A stretch of DNA of 64,000 nucleotides, taken from the NCBI RefSeq assembly GCF_003008555.2, contig NZ_CP027665.1, forward strand, positions 1,054,001 to 1,118,000, written 5' to 3'. The first letter of the stretch is position 1; the number at the start of each line of letters is the position of its first letter. A model generated the notes under the pieces. That model searched no databases. It was not told the DNA's origin and worked only from the letters and a program-made list of their open reading frames with translations. Below, piece by piece: positions 55,505 to 64,000 of this stretch. The DNA comes from Pukyongiella litopenaei (GTDB taxonomy: Bacteria; Pseudomonadota; Alphaproteobacteria; Rhodobacterales; Rhodobacteraceae). Made by a program: the position numbers and the translations under genes.

Positions 55505-57109
55505 TCACATCCGGAATACGCCGAAACGGGTGGGTTCAATCGGTGCGTTCAGCGCCGCCGAAAGCGACAATGCCAGCACGTCGCGGGTGCGGCGGGGGTC
55601 GATCACGCCGTCATCCCAGAGCCGGGCCGAGGCGTAGAGCGGGTGCGACTGGTGGTCGAACATCTCCAGCGTCGGGCGCTTGAATTCTGCCTCGTCCTCG
55701 GCCGACCAGGTGCCGCCCTGCCGTTCGATCCCGTCGCGCCGGACCGTGGCCAGCACGCCGGCGGCCTGTTCGCCGCCCATCACCGAGATCCGCGAATTGG
55801 GCCAGGTCCACAGGAAGCGGGGCGAATAGGCGCGCCCGGCCATGCCGTAATTGCCCGCGCCGAACGATCCGCCGACCAGCAGGGTGATCTTGGGCACGCT
55901 GGTGGTGGCGACGGCGGTGACCATCTTGGCCCCGTGCCGCGCGATGCCTTCGTTTTCGTAGCGTTTGCCGACCATGAAGCCGGTGATGTTCTGCAGAAAC
56001 ACCAGCGGGATGCCGCGCTGGCTGCACAGTTCGATGAAATGCGCGCCCTTCTGGGCGGATTCCGAGAACAGCACGCCGTTGTTGGCGACGATCCCGACCG
56101 GGCAGCCGCGCAGGTGGGCAAAGCCGGTCACCAGCGTTTCGCCGAAGCGCGGTTTGAATTCGTCGAACCGCGACCCGTCCACCACGCGGGCGATCACCTC
56201 GCGGATGTCGTAGGGCGTGCGCAGGTCGGCAGGCACCACGCCGAGGATTTCCTCGGGGTCATAGGCGGGCGGTTCGGGCGTTTCCCACTGCACCGTGTCC
56301 GGCCTGGCGATATTCAGCGAGGCAACCGCGCGCCGCGCCAGCGCCAGCGCGTGGGCGTCATCCTCGGCCAGGTAGTCGGCCACGCCGGACAGGCGCGTAT
56401 GCACGTCGCCGCCGCCGAGATCCTCGGCGCTGACCACCTCGCCGGTGGCGGCCTTGACTAGCGGCGGGCCGGCCAGAAAGATTGTCCCCTGTTCGCGCAC
56501 GATGATGGTCACGTCCGACATTGCCGGCACATAGGCGCCGCCGGCGGTGCAGGAGCCCATGACCACGGCGATCTGCGGAATGCCCCTGGCGGACATGTTG
56601 GCCTGGTTGTAGAAGATGCGCCCGAAATGGTCGCGGTCGGGGAAAACCTCGTCCTGGTTGGGCAGGTTGGCGCCGCCGCTGTCGACCAGGTAGATGCAGG
56701 GCAGCCGGTTGGTTTCGGCGATCTCCTGCGCCCGCAGGTGTTTCTTGACCGTCGTCGGGTAGTAGGTGCCGCCCTTCACGGTGGCGTCGTTGCAGACCAC
56801 CATGACCTCGCGGCCCTGCACCCGGCCGATCCCCGCGATCACGCCCGCGCAGGGGGCGGCGCCGTCATACATGCCATGGGCCGCGGTGGCGCCGATTTCC
56901 AGGAACGGCGCACCGGGATCGAGCAGGTTGGCCACCCGTTCGCGCGGCAGCATCTTGCCCCGCGACAGATGGCGGTCGCGCGCCTTGTCACCGCCGCCCA
57001 GCGCGGCCTGCCGGGCCGCGGTGGCAATGGTTTCCAACGCTTCGAGATGGGCGGCCCGGTTGGCCCTGAACCCTTCCGAGGTGGTGATGGCCCTGGATGC
57101 GAGTTTCAC
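55505..57109 (-). CDS. liuB: Carboxyltransferase subunit, probable methylcrotonyl-CoA carboxylase beta
   Basis: 534 residues, with two crotonase-like carboxyltransferase halves. [20 protein letters not shown] near 117-136, [20 protein letters not shown] near 141-160, [17 protein letters not shown] near 181-197 in the first half, and [20 protein letters not shown] near 360-379 and [20 protein letters not shown] near 412-431 in the second bind CoA substrate and carboxybiotin. This architecture and the [11 protein letters not shown] region match MCC-beta. Lies 81 bases before liuD. Confidence 0.95.
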   Translation of the reverse strand: MKLASRAITTSEGFRANRAAHLEALETIATAARQAALGGGDKARDRHLSRGKMLPRERVANLLDPGAPFLEIGATAAHGMYDGAAPCAGVIAGIGRVQGREVMVVCNDATVKGGTYYPTTVKKHLRAQEIAETNRLPCIYLVDSGGANLPNQDEVFPDRDHFGRIFYNQANMSARGIPQIAVVMGSCTAGGAYVPAMSDVTIIVREQGTIFLAGPPLVKAATGEVVSAEDLGGGDVHTRLSGVADYLAEDDAHALALARRAVASLNIARPDTVQWETPEPPAYDPEEILGVVPADLRTPYDIREVIARVVDGSRFDEFKPRFGETLVTGFAHLRGCPVGIVANNGVLFSESAQKGAHFIELCSQRGIPLVFLQNITGFMVGKRYENEGIARHGAKMVTAVATTSVPKITLLVGGSFGAGNYGMAGRAYSPRFLWTWPNSRISVMGGEQAAGVLATVRRDGIERQGGTWSAEDEAEFKRPTLEMFDHQSHPLYASARLWDDGVIDPRRTRDVLALSLSAALNAPIEPTRFGVFRM

Positions 57110-57186
57110 TGTGCAGCCTCCGTTTCCGCCGCGGCGCGGCCGTTGGTTTCCTCACCGGGCACGTCCAGCCGCGCCCGCCGCATCGC

Positions 57187-57693
57187 CTAGTCGCCCAGCC
57201 ATGCGCCCTGTTCGAGCGCCAGCGCCTGCTGGCCGGTGCGGTTCATCAGGCAGGCATGGAGCGCCGGACCGGCGCCGGTGCCCCCGGACCACAGCGCGCT
57301 CTCGAAATCGCAGGCCGCGTCGCGAAAGACGATCCAGGCCTGCTGCATCCGCTGCAGCGCCGGGGCGATCCCGGGGCCGCTGGCGCCGGAGGCCGTGTTT
57401 TCGGCATCGCTGGCGCGGGCCCGGTCCATCAGGTCCCGGTAGGCGGCGTTCAGGCGGTCGTCCCAGTAGAGCAGTTCCTGTTCCAGGCAATAGCCCGACC
57501 CGGCCGTGGTGCCGCCGCCGGGTGTTTCCATGCAGGTATCGGCCGAGGCCCCGATGCACATCGTTTCGAACATCGGATCCTTGGCGCTGGCGAGGCAGCG
57601 TTCGGTATCCTCGACCGACCAGGAAATATCCTGCGCCAGCGCCGGAGCCGCCGCCAGACAGACAATCACGGGATAGAGCCGTCCATACATCAT
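57187..57693 (-). CDS. Secreted LprI/DUF1311-like protein within the liu cluster
   Basis: 168 residues from MMYGRLYPV, preceded by gaggg. A signal peptide (VIVCLAAAPALA-QD) is cleaved near residue 18. The mature protein has Cys in ERCLASA, ETMCIGAS, DTCMETP, YCLEQELLYWDDRLNAAYRD, AACDFESALW and HACLMNRT, and the WDDRLNAAYRD...W..FRDAAC pattern typical of the lysozyme-inhibitor LprI N-terminal (DUF1311) family. It is an odd member of a leucine degradation operon, lying 77 bases before liuB. A periplasmic role is likely; lysozyme inhibition is not shown. Confidence 0.82.
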   Translation of the reverse strand: MMYGRLYPVIVCLAAAPALAQDISWSVEDTERCLASAKDPMFETMCIGASADTCMETPGGGTTAGSGYCLEQELLYWDDRLNAAYRDLMDRARASDAENTASGASGPGIAPALQRMQQAWIVFRDAACDFESALWSGGTGAGPALHACLMNRTGQQALALEQGAWLGD

Positions 57694-57778
57694 TGCCAAT
57701 CCCTCGGTTGGATCATGCGCCGCGCCGCCACCGGGACGGCACGACACGCCATCAGCGCGGTGATGGCGCCGGCCGGTT

Positions 57779-58942
57779 TCATCCCATCGAACCCATCAGT
57801 TCGCGGCCAACCAGCATCCGGCGAATTTCCGAGGTGCCGGCGCCGATCTCCATCAGCTTGGCATCGCGGAAGATGCGGGCGACCGGGGCATCGTTCAGGA
57901 ACCCGGCGCCGCCCATGGCCTGCACCGCCTGATGCGCCTGGGTCATCGCCGCCTCGGAGGCATAGAGACAGCAGGCCGCCGCGTCCTGGCGGGTCACGTC
58001 CCCCCGATCGCAGGCCTTCGCCACTTCGTAGATATAGGCCCGCGCCGAGTTCATCGCCGCATACATGTCGGCGATCTTGCCCTGCATCAGCTGGAACGAC
58101 CCGATCGGCTTGCCGAACTGCTTGCGCTCGGACAGGTAGGGCATGATTTCGTCGAGACAGGCGGCGATGATCCCGGTGCCGATCCCGGCCAGCACCACCC
58201 GTTCGTAATCCAGGCCCGACATCAGCACCGCCACACCCTTGCCCTCGGCGCCCAGCACGTTGTCGAACGGCACCTCGACATCCGCAAAGATCAGTTCGGC
58301 CGTGTTCGACCCCCGCATCCCCAGCTTGTCGAAATGGGGCGAGGTCGAGAACCCGGTGAACTGCTTTTCGATCAGGAAGGCGGTGATGCCCTTGCTGCCC
58401 GCCTCGGGATCGGTCTTGGCATAGACCACCAGCGTATCGGCGTCGGGGCCGTTGGTGATCCAGTATTTGTTGCCGTTGAGCCGGTAGTGGTCGTTACGCT
58501 TCTCGGCGCGCAGCTTCATCGACACCACGTCGGAACCGGCACCGGCCTCGGACATGGCCAGCGCGCCGACATGATCGCCCGAGATCAGGCCGGGCAGGTA
58601 TTTCCGTTTCTGTTCATCGGTGCCGTTCAGCTTGATCTGGTTGACACAGAGGTTGGAATGGGCGCCGTAGCTGAGCGATACGCTGGCCGAGGCCCGCGCG
58701 ATTTCCTCGACCGCGATCACATGCGCGAGATAGGACATGCCCGCGCCGCCATATTCCTCGGGCACGGTGATCCCCAGCAGGCCCAGATCGCCCATTTCCT
58801 TCCAGAGCTCATTGGGAAACGCATTGGTGCTGTCGATCCCGGCGGCCAGCGGCTTGACCCGTTCCTGCGCCCAGCGATGCACCATCTCGCGCAGCGCGTT
58901 CACATCCTCGCCCAGGTCGAACTGCATGCTGGCGTTGAACAT
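57779..58942 (-). CDS. liuA: Acyl-CoA dehydrogenase, probable isovaleryl-CoA dehydrogenase
   Basis: 387 residues. FAD-binding [20 protein letters not shown] near 131-150 and [19 protein letters not shown] near 160-180. The catalytic Glu candidate is in [19 protein letters not shown] near 246-264, at the position special to isovaleryl-CoA dehydrogenases. The C-terminal [20 protein letters not shown] near 342-361 and [18 protein letters not shown] complete the fold. It oxidises isovaleryl-CoA and passes electrons to ETF. First gene of the liu unit, with promoter and operator just upstream. Confidence 0.94.
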   Translation of the reverse strand: MFNASMQFDLGEDVNALREMVHRWAQERVKPLAAGIDSTNAFPNELWKEMGDLGLLGITVPEEYGGAGMSYLAHVIAVEEIARASASVSLSYGAHSNLCVNQIKLNGTDEQKRKYLPGLISGDHVGALAMSEAGAGSDVVSMKLRAEKRNDHYRLNGNKYWITNGPDADTLVVYAKTDPEAGSKGITAFLIEKQFTGFSTSPHFDKLGMRGSNTAELIFADVEVPFDNVLGAEGKGVAVLMSGLDYERVVLAGIGTGIIAACLDEIMPYLSERKQFGKPIGSFQLMQGKIADMYAAMNSARAYIYEVAKACDRGDVTRQDAAACCLYASEAAMTQAHQAVQAMGGAGFLNDAPVARIFRDAKLMEIGAGTSEIRRMLVGRELMGSMG

Positions 58943-58964
58943 CGGCCTCTCCCTCCGGATTTAT

Positions 58965-58978
58965 TGAACAAGTGTTCA
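58965..58978. promoter_or_regulatory. Palindromic operator at the liuA promoter
   Basis: tgaaca-ag-tgttca is a perfect 6-bp inverted repeat with a 2-base centre, located 23-36 bases before the liuA ATG. It overlaps the -10 and the expected transcription start, the classic place for a repressor. The shape is like TetR-type acyl-CoA/branched-chain regulators; which protein binds is unknown, and no regulator gene is adjacent. Confidence 0.6.
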
Positions 58979-59005
58979 TATAACGCGCCAAGTGATTCTC
59001 ATCAA
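58977..59005 (-). promoter_or_regulatory. Predicted liuA promoter
   Basis: On the minus strand TTGATG (59005-59000), 17 bases, TATATG (58982-58977). The start would be near 58970, inside the palindrome. A ribosome site, ggaggg, precedes liuA. Confidence 0.65.
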
Positions 59006-59048
59006 CACCGAAAACCCCAGGCTGCACATCGCGCCGCGCACCACGCTG

Positions 59049-60293
59049 TCACAGCGGCCGACCTGCACCCGGGATACCGGCGGAATTATGGGCCGATGTG
59101 ACCACGTCGCGGATGATGCGGGCGATCTGCGCGCAATCCCCGATGCTAAAGGTCAGCGGCACGCGCATGTCCAGCAGCCCCGCCAGCACCCGGTCGGTCG
59201 CGGGCATCGGCGGCGCCTCGGCATAGCGCCAGTGATCGTAACGCGAGGTGAACCCGTGCGGTTCGGGGGCGCCGAACCATTTCAGTTCGACCCCGCGCGC
59301 GGCGCAGCGCTCCAGCACCTGCCCGACCGCGTCGGCGGACCAGCCCGGCAGCAGGAACTGGAACGACGACCCGACCGGCGTTTCCGCCTCCGGCCGTTCG
59401 ATCACGGCGAGCCCCGGCGTGCCGCGCAAACCGTCTTCCAGCACCCGGTAGCGGGCATTCCAGCGGTCCACCTGTCCGGGCAGCGCGCGCAGTTGCGGGC
59501 GCAGGATGGCGGCGCGCAGGTTGTCCATGCGCCCCGAGATGTTGGGGGTCTCGAGCCGGATCCCCGCGAACGCGCCGGGTGCGGGTGCGGCGAGGTGACG
59601 TTCATAGAGCATGTAGCTGCCCGACAGCATCACCGCGCGGGCGGCGATGTCCTCGTCATCGGTGATCAGCAACCCGCCCTCGCCGGAATTGACATGCTTG
59701 TAGGTCTGGCAGGAATAACAGGCCACGTCGCCATGGCGGCCCGACGGCACCCCGTTCCAGGCCGCGCCCATGGTATGGGCGCAATCCTCGATCACCCGCA
59801 GCCCGGCGCCGGTGCAGATCTCCATCAGCCGGTCCATGTCGCAGATATGGCCGCGCATGTGGCTGAGCAGCAGAACCCCCGCCTGCCCCGCCTTGGCCGA
59901 CAGGTCATCGAGGTCGATGGTCAGATCATCGGTGACGCCCACGAAAACGGGCCGGGCGCCCAGGCTGGCAATCGCGCCCGGCACCGGGGCGAGCGTGAAC
60001 GCGTTGGTCAGCACCGCATCGCCCGGGCGCACCCCCAGCGCGCGCAGCGCCGTGGCCAGGGCATAGCCGCCCGACGCCACCGCCAGGCAATAGCGCGCGC
60101 CGGTCATCGCGGCAAAGTCCTGTTCCAGCAACGCGGTTTCGCCCGCCTCGCCATCGGCCAGGTTGTAGCGGTGCAGCCGCCCGTGGCGCAGCACCGCCAG
60201 CGCCGCCTCGATCGCCTCGTCGGGGATCGGCTCCTGCTGGGTGAAACTGCCCGAGAACACCTCGGCGGACTTTTCTGCGAACCGTTCGGTCAT
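59049..60293 (-). CDS. DegT/DnrJ/EryC1/StrS family aminotransferase
   Basis: 414 residues, PLP fold type I. GARYCLAVASGGYALATALR near 63-82 at the phosphate site, VIEDCAHTMGAAWNGVPSGR near 160-179 with the cofactor Asp, and the PLP Lys in CYSCQTYKHVNSGEGGLL near 188-205. The family usually aminates sugar-nucleotide keto groups for surface polysaccharides, but no sugar genes are nearby. Some relatives are dehydratases in which His replaces the Lys; here the Lys is present. Substrate unknown. Confidence 0.9.
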   Translation of the reverse strand: MTERFAEKSAEVFSGSFTQQEPIPDEAIEAALAVLRHGRLHRYNLADGEAGETALLEQDFAAMTGARYCLAVASGGYALATALRALGVRPGDAVLTNAFTLAPVPGAIASLGARPVFVGVTDDLTIDLDDLSAKAGQAGVLLLSHMRGHICDMDRLMEICTGAGLRVIEDCAHTMGAAWNGVPSGRHGDVACYSCQTYKHVNSGEGGLLITDDEDIAARAVMLSGSYMLYERHLAAPAPGAFAGIRLETPNISGRMDNLRAAILRPQLRALPGQVDRWNARYRVLEDGLRGTPGLAVIERPEAETPVGSSFQFLLPGWSADAVGQVLERCAARGVELKWFGAPEPHGFTSRYDHWRYAEAPPMPATDRVLAGLLDMRVPLTFSIGDCAQIARIIRDVVTSAHNSAGIPGAGRPL

Positions 60294-60324
60294 GACCCGT
60301 TTGTGGGTCCGGCGCGGTGGCGGG

Positions 60325-61011
60325 TCAAGCCCCGGCGGCGGCCCGGTTGCGCCCGAGCAGGCGGTCCGCCAGGTCCGGCAGATGATCGAAATGGGTCAGC
60401 AGCGCCTCGGGGTCGAGCGCCGCCATGTCATCGCCCGCCGGGCCGAAACTGACCAGCACCGATGGCACGCCCGCCGCACGCGCGGTGTCGCGGTCGGTGT
60501 CGCTGTCGCCGACCAGCAGGCAGCGCGCCGGATCGCCGCCGGCCCGCCGCGCCGCCTCGCGCAGGGGCGCGGGGTCGGGTTTGCGCACCGGCAGCGTATC
60601 GGCGCCGACCAGCGAATCGAACGCCTCGCGCACGCCGAGATTTTCCAGCAACTGCTGCGCCAGCGCCTCGGGCTTGTTGGTGCAGATACCGACGCCATAG
60701 CCGCGCGCGCGCAGTTCCGCCACCGCCGCGAGCGCGCCGGGATAAAATGTCGTATGGGTGTCGATCGCCTGCGCATAGGCGTCGAGCAGCACCGGATAGA
60801 ACCGGTCGACGACCCCGGCATCGAACCGGCCCAGCCGCTTCAGCCCGTGGGTGAGCATCATCCGCCCGCCGCGCAGCGCCACCGCCGCGTCACGGCCCGC
60901 ATCCAGCACATCGCCCTCGCCCATCCGGCGAAAACAGGCATTGGCCGCCGCGATCAGATCGCCCGAGGTATCCGCCAGCGTTCCGTCAAGGTCGAAAATC
61001 ACGGTGCGCAT
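60325..61011 (-). CDS. gph: HAD family hydrolase, phosphoglycolate phosphatase type
   Basis: 228 residues. HAD motif I VIFDLDGTLADTSGDLI at 4-20, motif II-like GVGICTNKPEALAQQLLENL near 109-128, motif III Lys in RKPDPAPLREAARRAGG near 150, and motif IV LLVGDSDTDRDTARAAG near 174-190. The helical cap (C1 type, about 18-85) fits Gph, which removes 2-phosphoglycolate from DNA repair or oxygenase reactions. Another phosphosugar phosphatase is possible. Divergent from glmU. Confidence 0.9.
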   Translation of the reverse strand: MRTVIFDLDGTLADTSGDLIAAANACFRRMGEGDVLDAGRDAAVALRGGRMMLTHGLKRLGRFDAGVVDRFYPVLLDAYAQAIDTHTTFYPGALAAVAELRARGYGVGICTNKPEALAQQLLENLGVREAFDSLVGADTLPVRKPDPAPLREAARRAGGDPARCLLVGDSDTDRDTARAAGVPSVLVSFGPAGDDMAALDPEALLTHFDHLPDLADRLLGRNRAAAGA

Positions 61012-61077
61012 CGCGGCCCCCCTGCCCTGTTGCCCGGCCGCATTTCAGGCCGCAATCTGTTTTGAACGCCCTTCGCC

Positions 61078-61105
61078 TTGCGCCGGGCCTGTTAGCGGAT
61101 AAAAC
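61078..61105 (+). promoter_or_regulatory. Predicted glmU-glmS promoter
   Basis: TTGCGC (61078-61083), 16 bases, TAAAAC (61100-61105), 30 bases before the glmU ATG. Ribosome site aaagga at 61123-61128. Found by eye. Confidence 0.45.
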
Positions 61106-61135
61106 GGAGCGCGACGAAACACAAAGGAATTCGCG

Positions 61136-62491
61136 ATGCCCGTTGCTCTTGTCATCCTCGCCGCCGGCCAGGGGACGCGGATGAAATCGGACCTGCCCAA
61201 GGTTCTGCACAGGGTCGCCCACGCGCCGCTGCTGGCCCATGCGATGCGGGCGGGCGCGACGCTGTCGCCGGATCGCACCGTGGTGGTGATGGGCCATGGC
61301 GCCGACGCGGTGGCGGATGCCGCGCATGAGATCGACGGCGATGCCCATGTGGTGATCCAGACCGAGCGCAAGGGCACCGCCCACGCGGTCGACCAGGCCC
61401 GCGACGCGCTGAAGGATTTCGACGGCGACGTGGTCGTGCTCTATGGCGACACCCCGTTCATCCGGCCCGAGACGCTGGACAGCATGGTCGCGGCCCGGGC
61501 GACGCATGACATCGTGATCCTGGGGTTCGACGCCGCCGATCCCGGCCGCTACGGCCGGCTGGTCACCGATGGCGACAGGCTCGACCGGATCGTCGAATTC
61601 AAGGACGCCACCGACGAGGAACGCGCCATCACGCTGTGCAACAGCGGGGTGCTGGCCTGCGACGCGGCCACGCTGTTCGACCTGATCGCGGGGGTCGGCA
61701 ACGACAATGCCTCGGGCGAATACTACCTCACCGACATCGTGGCGCTGGCGCGTGAACGCGGCCTGTCCGCCACCGCCGTCACCTGCGACGAGGTTGAGAC
61801 GATGGGCGTGAATTCGCGCGCCGACCTGGCCACCGCCGAGGCGGTGTTCCAGCGCCGCGCCCGCGCGGCGCTGCTCGACGCCGGGGTGACCCTGCTGGCG
61901 CCCGAGACGGTGTTCCTGTCCCATGACACCGTGATCGGCCGAGACGCGGTGATCGAACAGAACGTGGTGTTCGGACCCGGCGTGACGGTGGAAACCGGGG
62001 CGCTGATCCACCCGTTCACCCATCTCGAACACTGCCATGTCAGCCGCGGCGCCGAGATCGGGCCGTTCACCCGGCTGCGCCCCGGCGCAGAGCTGGCCGA
62101 GAACGTCAAGGTCGGCAATTTCGTCGAGATCAAGAATTCCGAGATCGCCGCCGGCGCCAAGGTCAACCACCTGAGCTATGTCGGCGACGCGAGCGTCGGG
62201 GAACGCGCCAATATCGGCGCCGGCACCATCACCTGCAACTACGACGGCGTGATGAAGCACCGCACCACCATCGGCGCCGACGCCTTCATCGGCTCGGATA
62301 CGATGCTGGTGGCGCCCGTCACCGTGGGCAACCGGGCGATGACCGCCAGCGGCGCCGTCATCACCGCGGATGTCGAGGACGGCGCGCTGGCGATGGCGCG
62401 GACGCCGCAGCAGAACAAGCCGGGCCGCGCGATCCGGCTGATGGAAATGTTGCGGGCCAAGAAAGCCCGCCGCGACCAGGAGACAGGTTGA
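61136..62491 (+). CDS. glmU: Bifunctional UDP-GlcNAc pyrophosphorylase / GlcN-1-P N-acetyltransferase
   Basis: 451 residues. The N-terminal uridyltransferase has the signature LAAGQGTRMKSDLPKVLH at 8-25, then VQTERKGTAHAV-like QTERKGTAHAVDQARD near 77-92, LYGDTPFIRPETL near 103, and GEYYLTDIVALARERG near 196. The C-terminal left-handed beta-helix (about 250-430) has hexapeptide repeats, RPGAELAENVKVGNFVEIKN near 318-337 and GAGTITCNYDGVMKHRTTIG near 360-379. It makes UDP-GlcNAc for peptidoglycan and LPS. One base separates it from glmS. Confidence 0.98.
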   Translation: MPVALVILAAGQGTRMKSDLPKVLHRVAHAPLLAHAMRAGATLSPDRTVVVMGHGADAVADAAHEIDGDAHVVIQTERKGTAHAVDQARDALKDFDGDVVVLYGDTPFIRPETLDSMVAARATHDIVILGFDAADPGRYGRLVTDGDRLDRIVEFKDATDEERAITLCNSGVLACDAATLFDLIAGVGNDNASGEYYLTDIVALARERGLSATAVTCDEVETMGVNSRADLATAEAVFQRRARAALLDAGVTLLAPETVFLSHDTVIGRDAVIEQNVVFGPGVTVETGALIHPFTHLEHCHVSRGAEIGPFTRLRPGAELAENVKVGNFVEIKNSEIAAGAKVNHLSYVGDASVGERANIGAGTITCNYDGVMKHRTTIGADAFIGSDTMLVAPVTVGNRAMTASGAVITADVEDGALAMARTPQQNKPGRAIRLMEMLRAKKARRDQETG

Positions 62492-62492
62492 T

Positions 62493-64000
62493 ATGTGTGG
62501 GATTGTCGGTGTTCTGGGCCATCACGAAGTGGCCCCCATCCTTGTCGAGGCGCTGAAACGGCTGGAATACCGGGGCTATGACAGCGCCGGCATCGCCACC
62601 GTGGACGAGGGCCGGCTGAGCCGCCGCCGCGCCGTGGGCAAGCTGGTGAACCTGTCCGACCTGCTGGTGCATGACCCCCTGCCCGGCAAATCCGGCATCG
62701 GCCACACCCGCTGGGCCACCCATGGCGAACCGTCGGTGGCCAACGCCCACCCGCACCGGGCCGGCCGCGTCGCCGTGGTGCATAACGGCATCATCGAGAA
62801 TTATCGCGACCTGCGCGCCGAACTGGCCGGGGCCGGCATCGGGTTCACCACCGAAACCGACACCGAAACCGTGGCGCTGCTGACCGAACACCACATGGCG
62901 CAGGGTGACGATCCGGTCACCGCCGCCTTCCGCACGCTCGACCGGCTCGACGGCGCCTTTGCGCTCGCGTTCCTCTTTGACGGCGAAGAGGACCTGATCG
63001 TCGCCGCCCGCAAGGGATCGCCGCTGGCCATCGGCCATGGCGACGGCGAGATGTTCGTGGGATCGGACGCCATCGCGCTGGCGCCGCTGACCGACAGGAT
63101 CACCTATCTCGAGGAAGGCGACCGCGCCGTGGTCACCCGCACGGGGGTCGAGATCCGCGACGAGAACGGACAGTTGGCCAACCGGCCCGCGAAACGGATC
63201 CGGCTGGATCAGACCAGCGTCGACAAGGCCGGGCACAAGCATTTCATGGCCAAGGAAATCGCCGAACAGCCCGCGGTGATCGGCGCGGCGGTCGCCCATT
63301 ACCTGCCCGCCGGTGCGCAATCGGTGCAGCTGCCCGGAGACACGGTCGATTTCGCCGATGTCGAGCGGCTGGTGATGGTGGCCTGCGGCACGGCCTATTA
63401 CGCCTGCCTGACCGCGAAATACTGGTTCGAACAACTGGCCGGGCTGCCGGTCGAGGTCGATATCGCCTCCGAGTTCCGCTATCGCGAACCCCCGGTCACG
63501 CCGCGCACCACCGCGATCTTCGTCAGCCAGTCAGGTGAAACCGCCGACACGCTGGCCGCGCTGCGCTATTGCCGGGACAAGGCCGATCGCATCCTGTCGG
63601 TGGTCAACGTGCCCGAAAGCTCGATCGCGAGGGAAAGCGACCTGGCGCTGCCGATCCTCGCCGGAACCGAGATCGGCGTCGCCTCGACCAAGGCGTTCAC
63701 CTGCCAGCTTTCGGTGCTGCTGATGCTGGCGATCAAGGCCGCCGCCGACCGGGGCCGTCTGGGCGAGGTCGAGGTGGCCGACACCATCTCCGCGCTACGG
63801 GGGCTGCCCGCGGCCATCAACCTCGCGCTGGACCAGGGCAAGGCGATCCGCCGCGCCGCCCGGCGCCTGAGCGAAGCCCGCGACGTGCTGTTCCTGGGCC
63901 GGGGGCTGATGTATCCGCTGGCGCTTGAAGGGGCGCTAAAACTCAAGGAAATCAGCTATATACATGCCGAAGCTTATGCATCGGGCGAACTGAAGCACGG
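62493..64000 (+). CDS. glmS: Glutamine--fructose-6-phosphate aminotransferase, cut by the window end
   Basis: 502 of roughly 600 codons are present. MCGIVGVLG gives the Ntn-type catalytic Cys2; RRLEYRGYDS-like EALKRLEYRGYDSAGIAT at about 18-35 and HTRWATHGEPSVANAHPH near 70-87 complete the glutaminase half. The SIS half begins near 285 with VACGTAYYACLTAKYWFE and has FVSQSGETADTLAALR near 344-359. It makes glucosamine-6-phosphate, the entry to UDP-GlcNAc, and pairs with glmU in one operon. No glmS ribozyme-like leader is possible in the one-base gap. Confidence 0.98.
   Translation, partial: MCGIVGVLGHHEVAPILVEALKRLEYRGYDSAGIATVDEGRLSRRRAVGKLVNLSDLLVHDPLPGKSGIGHTRWATHGEPSVANAHPHRAGRVAVVHNGIIENYRDLRAELAGAGIGFTTETDTETVALLTEHHMAQGDDPVTAAFRTLDRLDGAFALAFLFDGEEDLIVAARKGSPLAIGHGDGEMFVGSDAIALAPLTDRITYLEEGDRAVVTRTGVEIRDENGQLANRPAKRIRLDQTSVDKAGHKHFMAKEIAEQPAVIGAAVAHYLPAGAQSVQLPGDTVDFADVERLVMVACGTAYYACLTAKYWFEQLAGLPVEVDIASEFRYREPPVTPRTTAIFVSQSGETADTLAALRYCRDKADRILSVVNVPESSIARESDLALPILAGTEIGVASTKAFTCQLSVLLMLAIKAAADRGRLGEVEVADTISALRGLPAAINLALDQGKAIRRAARRLSEARDVLFLGRGLMYPLALEGALKLKEISYIHAEAYASGELKH

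Noticed and set aside
53594-56461. A 955-codon open frame on the plus strand opposite liuD and liuB (likewise 3897-5933, 11377-13746 and 37458-39755 opposite ftsK, pnp and nuoL)
   Set aside because: These are antisense by-products of strong GC3 bias. The translations are His/Arg/Gly/Gln-rich with no family motifs, and the opposite strands carry unmistakable conserved enzymes.
62492-62492. glmS ribozyme
   Set aside because: Only one base separates glmU and glmS, and the class is typical of Firmicutes.

Overview
The window reads as one continuous stretch of chromosome from a high-GC alphaproteobacterium, most likely a Rhodobacteraceae (Roseobacter/Rhodobacter group) member. The evidence is gene content and order: a complex I (nuo) cluster interspersed with small extra reading frames as in Paracoccus/Rhodobacter, the CcrM GANTC methyltransferase, hemD next to a mitofilin-like gene and hemY, truB/rpsO/pnp in line, a leucine-degradation (liu) cluster, and several genes typical of the family (DUF1643, YtoQ, DUF2853, EVE). 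No rRNA, tRNA, CRISPR array, prophage or insertion sequence was seen.

Layout. 1-3.6 kb is the only accessory-looking part. It has two TetR-type repressors, each divergent from a small target gene (a 4-TM membrane protein; a VOC/PhnB-like protein) with palindromes between them, then the decayed remains of dhaL- and glcG-like genes and an alpha/beta hydrolase. 3.6-11.3 kb holds ftsK, a class I/II aminotransferase and an amidase on the minus strand, a divergent ubiH-type monooxygenase, and a class IV aminotransferase. 11.4-17.8 kb is an RNA/translation cluster read leftwards: truB-DUF1643, an RTX-repeat protein, rpsO, a small P-loop ATPase and pnp. 17.8-19.8 kb holds rnhB and ccrM, with three GANTC sites in front of ccrM. 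19.9-24 kb holds ytoQ, an HD-domain gene, a small secreted protein, ahcY, DUF2853 and a probable small RNA. 24-26.8 kb is a tight tsaD-gpsA-yciI-EVE operon, divergent from hemD-mic60-hemY (26.8-30.5 kb).

30.5-51.7 kb is the large nuo cluster, transcribed leftwards from a good promoter at about 51.67 kb: nuoA-B-C-(56 aa)-D-(116 aa)-E-(74 aa)-F-(MAPEG)-(lipoprotein)-(DUF5333-like)-G-H-(65 aa)-I-(CMD-like)-J-K-L-M-N, followed by birA-coaX-rnj. All 14 complex I subunits are present with their Fe-S and FMN motifs. Eight small genes lie between them, several joined to neighbours by 1-4 base overlaps. 51.8-59 kb is the leucine/isovalerate degradation cluster (liuA, an LprI-like gene, liuB, liuD, liuE, liuC). 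It has a sigma70-like promoter whose -10 is overlapped by a perfect palindrome. 59-64 kb holds a DegT-type aminotransferase, gph, and divergent glmU-glmS (glmS cut by the window end).

Most of this is core metabolism and I did not find a clear new defence or mobile system. The parts most worth following up are the unexplained genes inside the nuo cluster, the candidate small RNA at 23.86-23.96 kb, the GANTC cluster before ccrM, the liuA operator, and the symmetric divergent promoter of the first TetR gene. Several predicted promoters place the transcription start on or next to the start codon (leaderless mRNAs). Promoters, hairpins and operators were found by eye and not scored.
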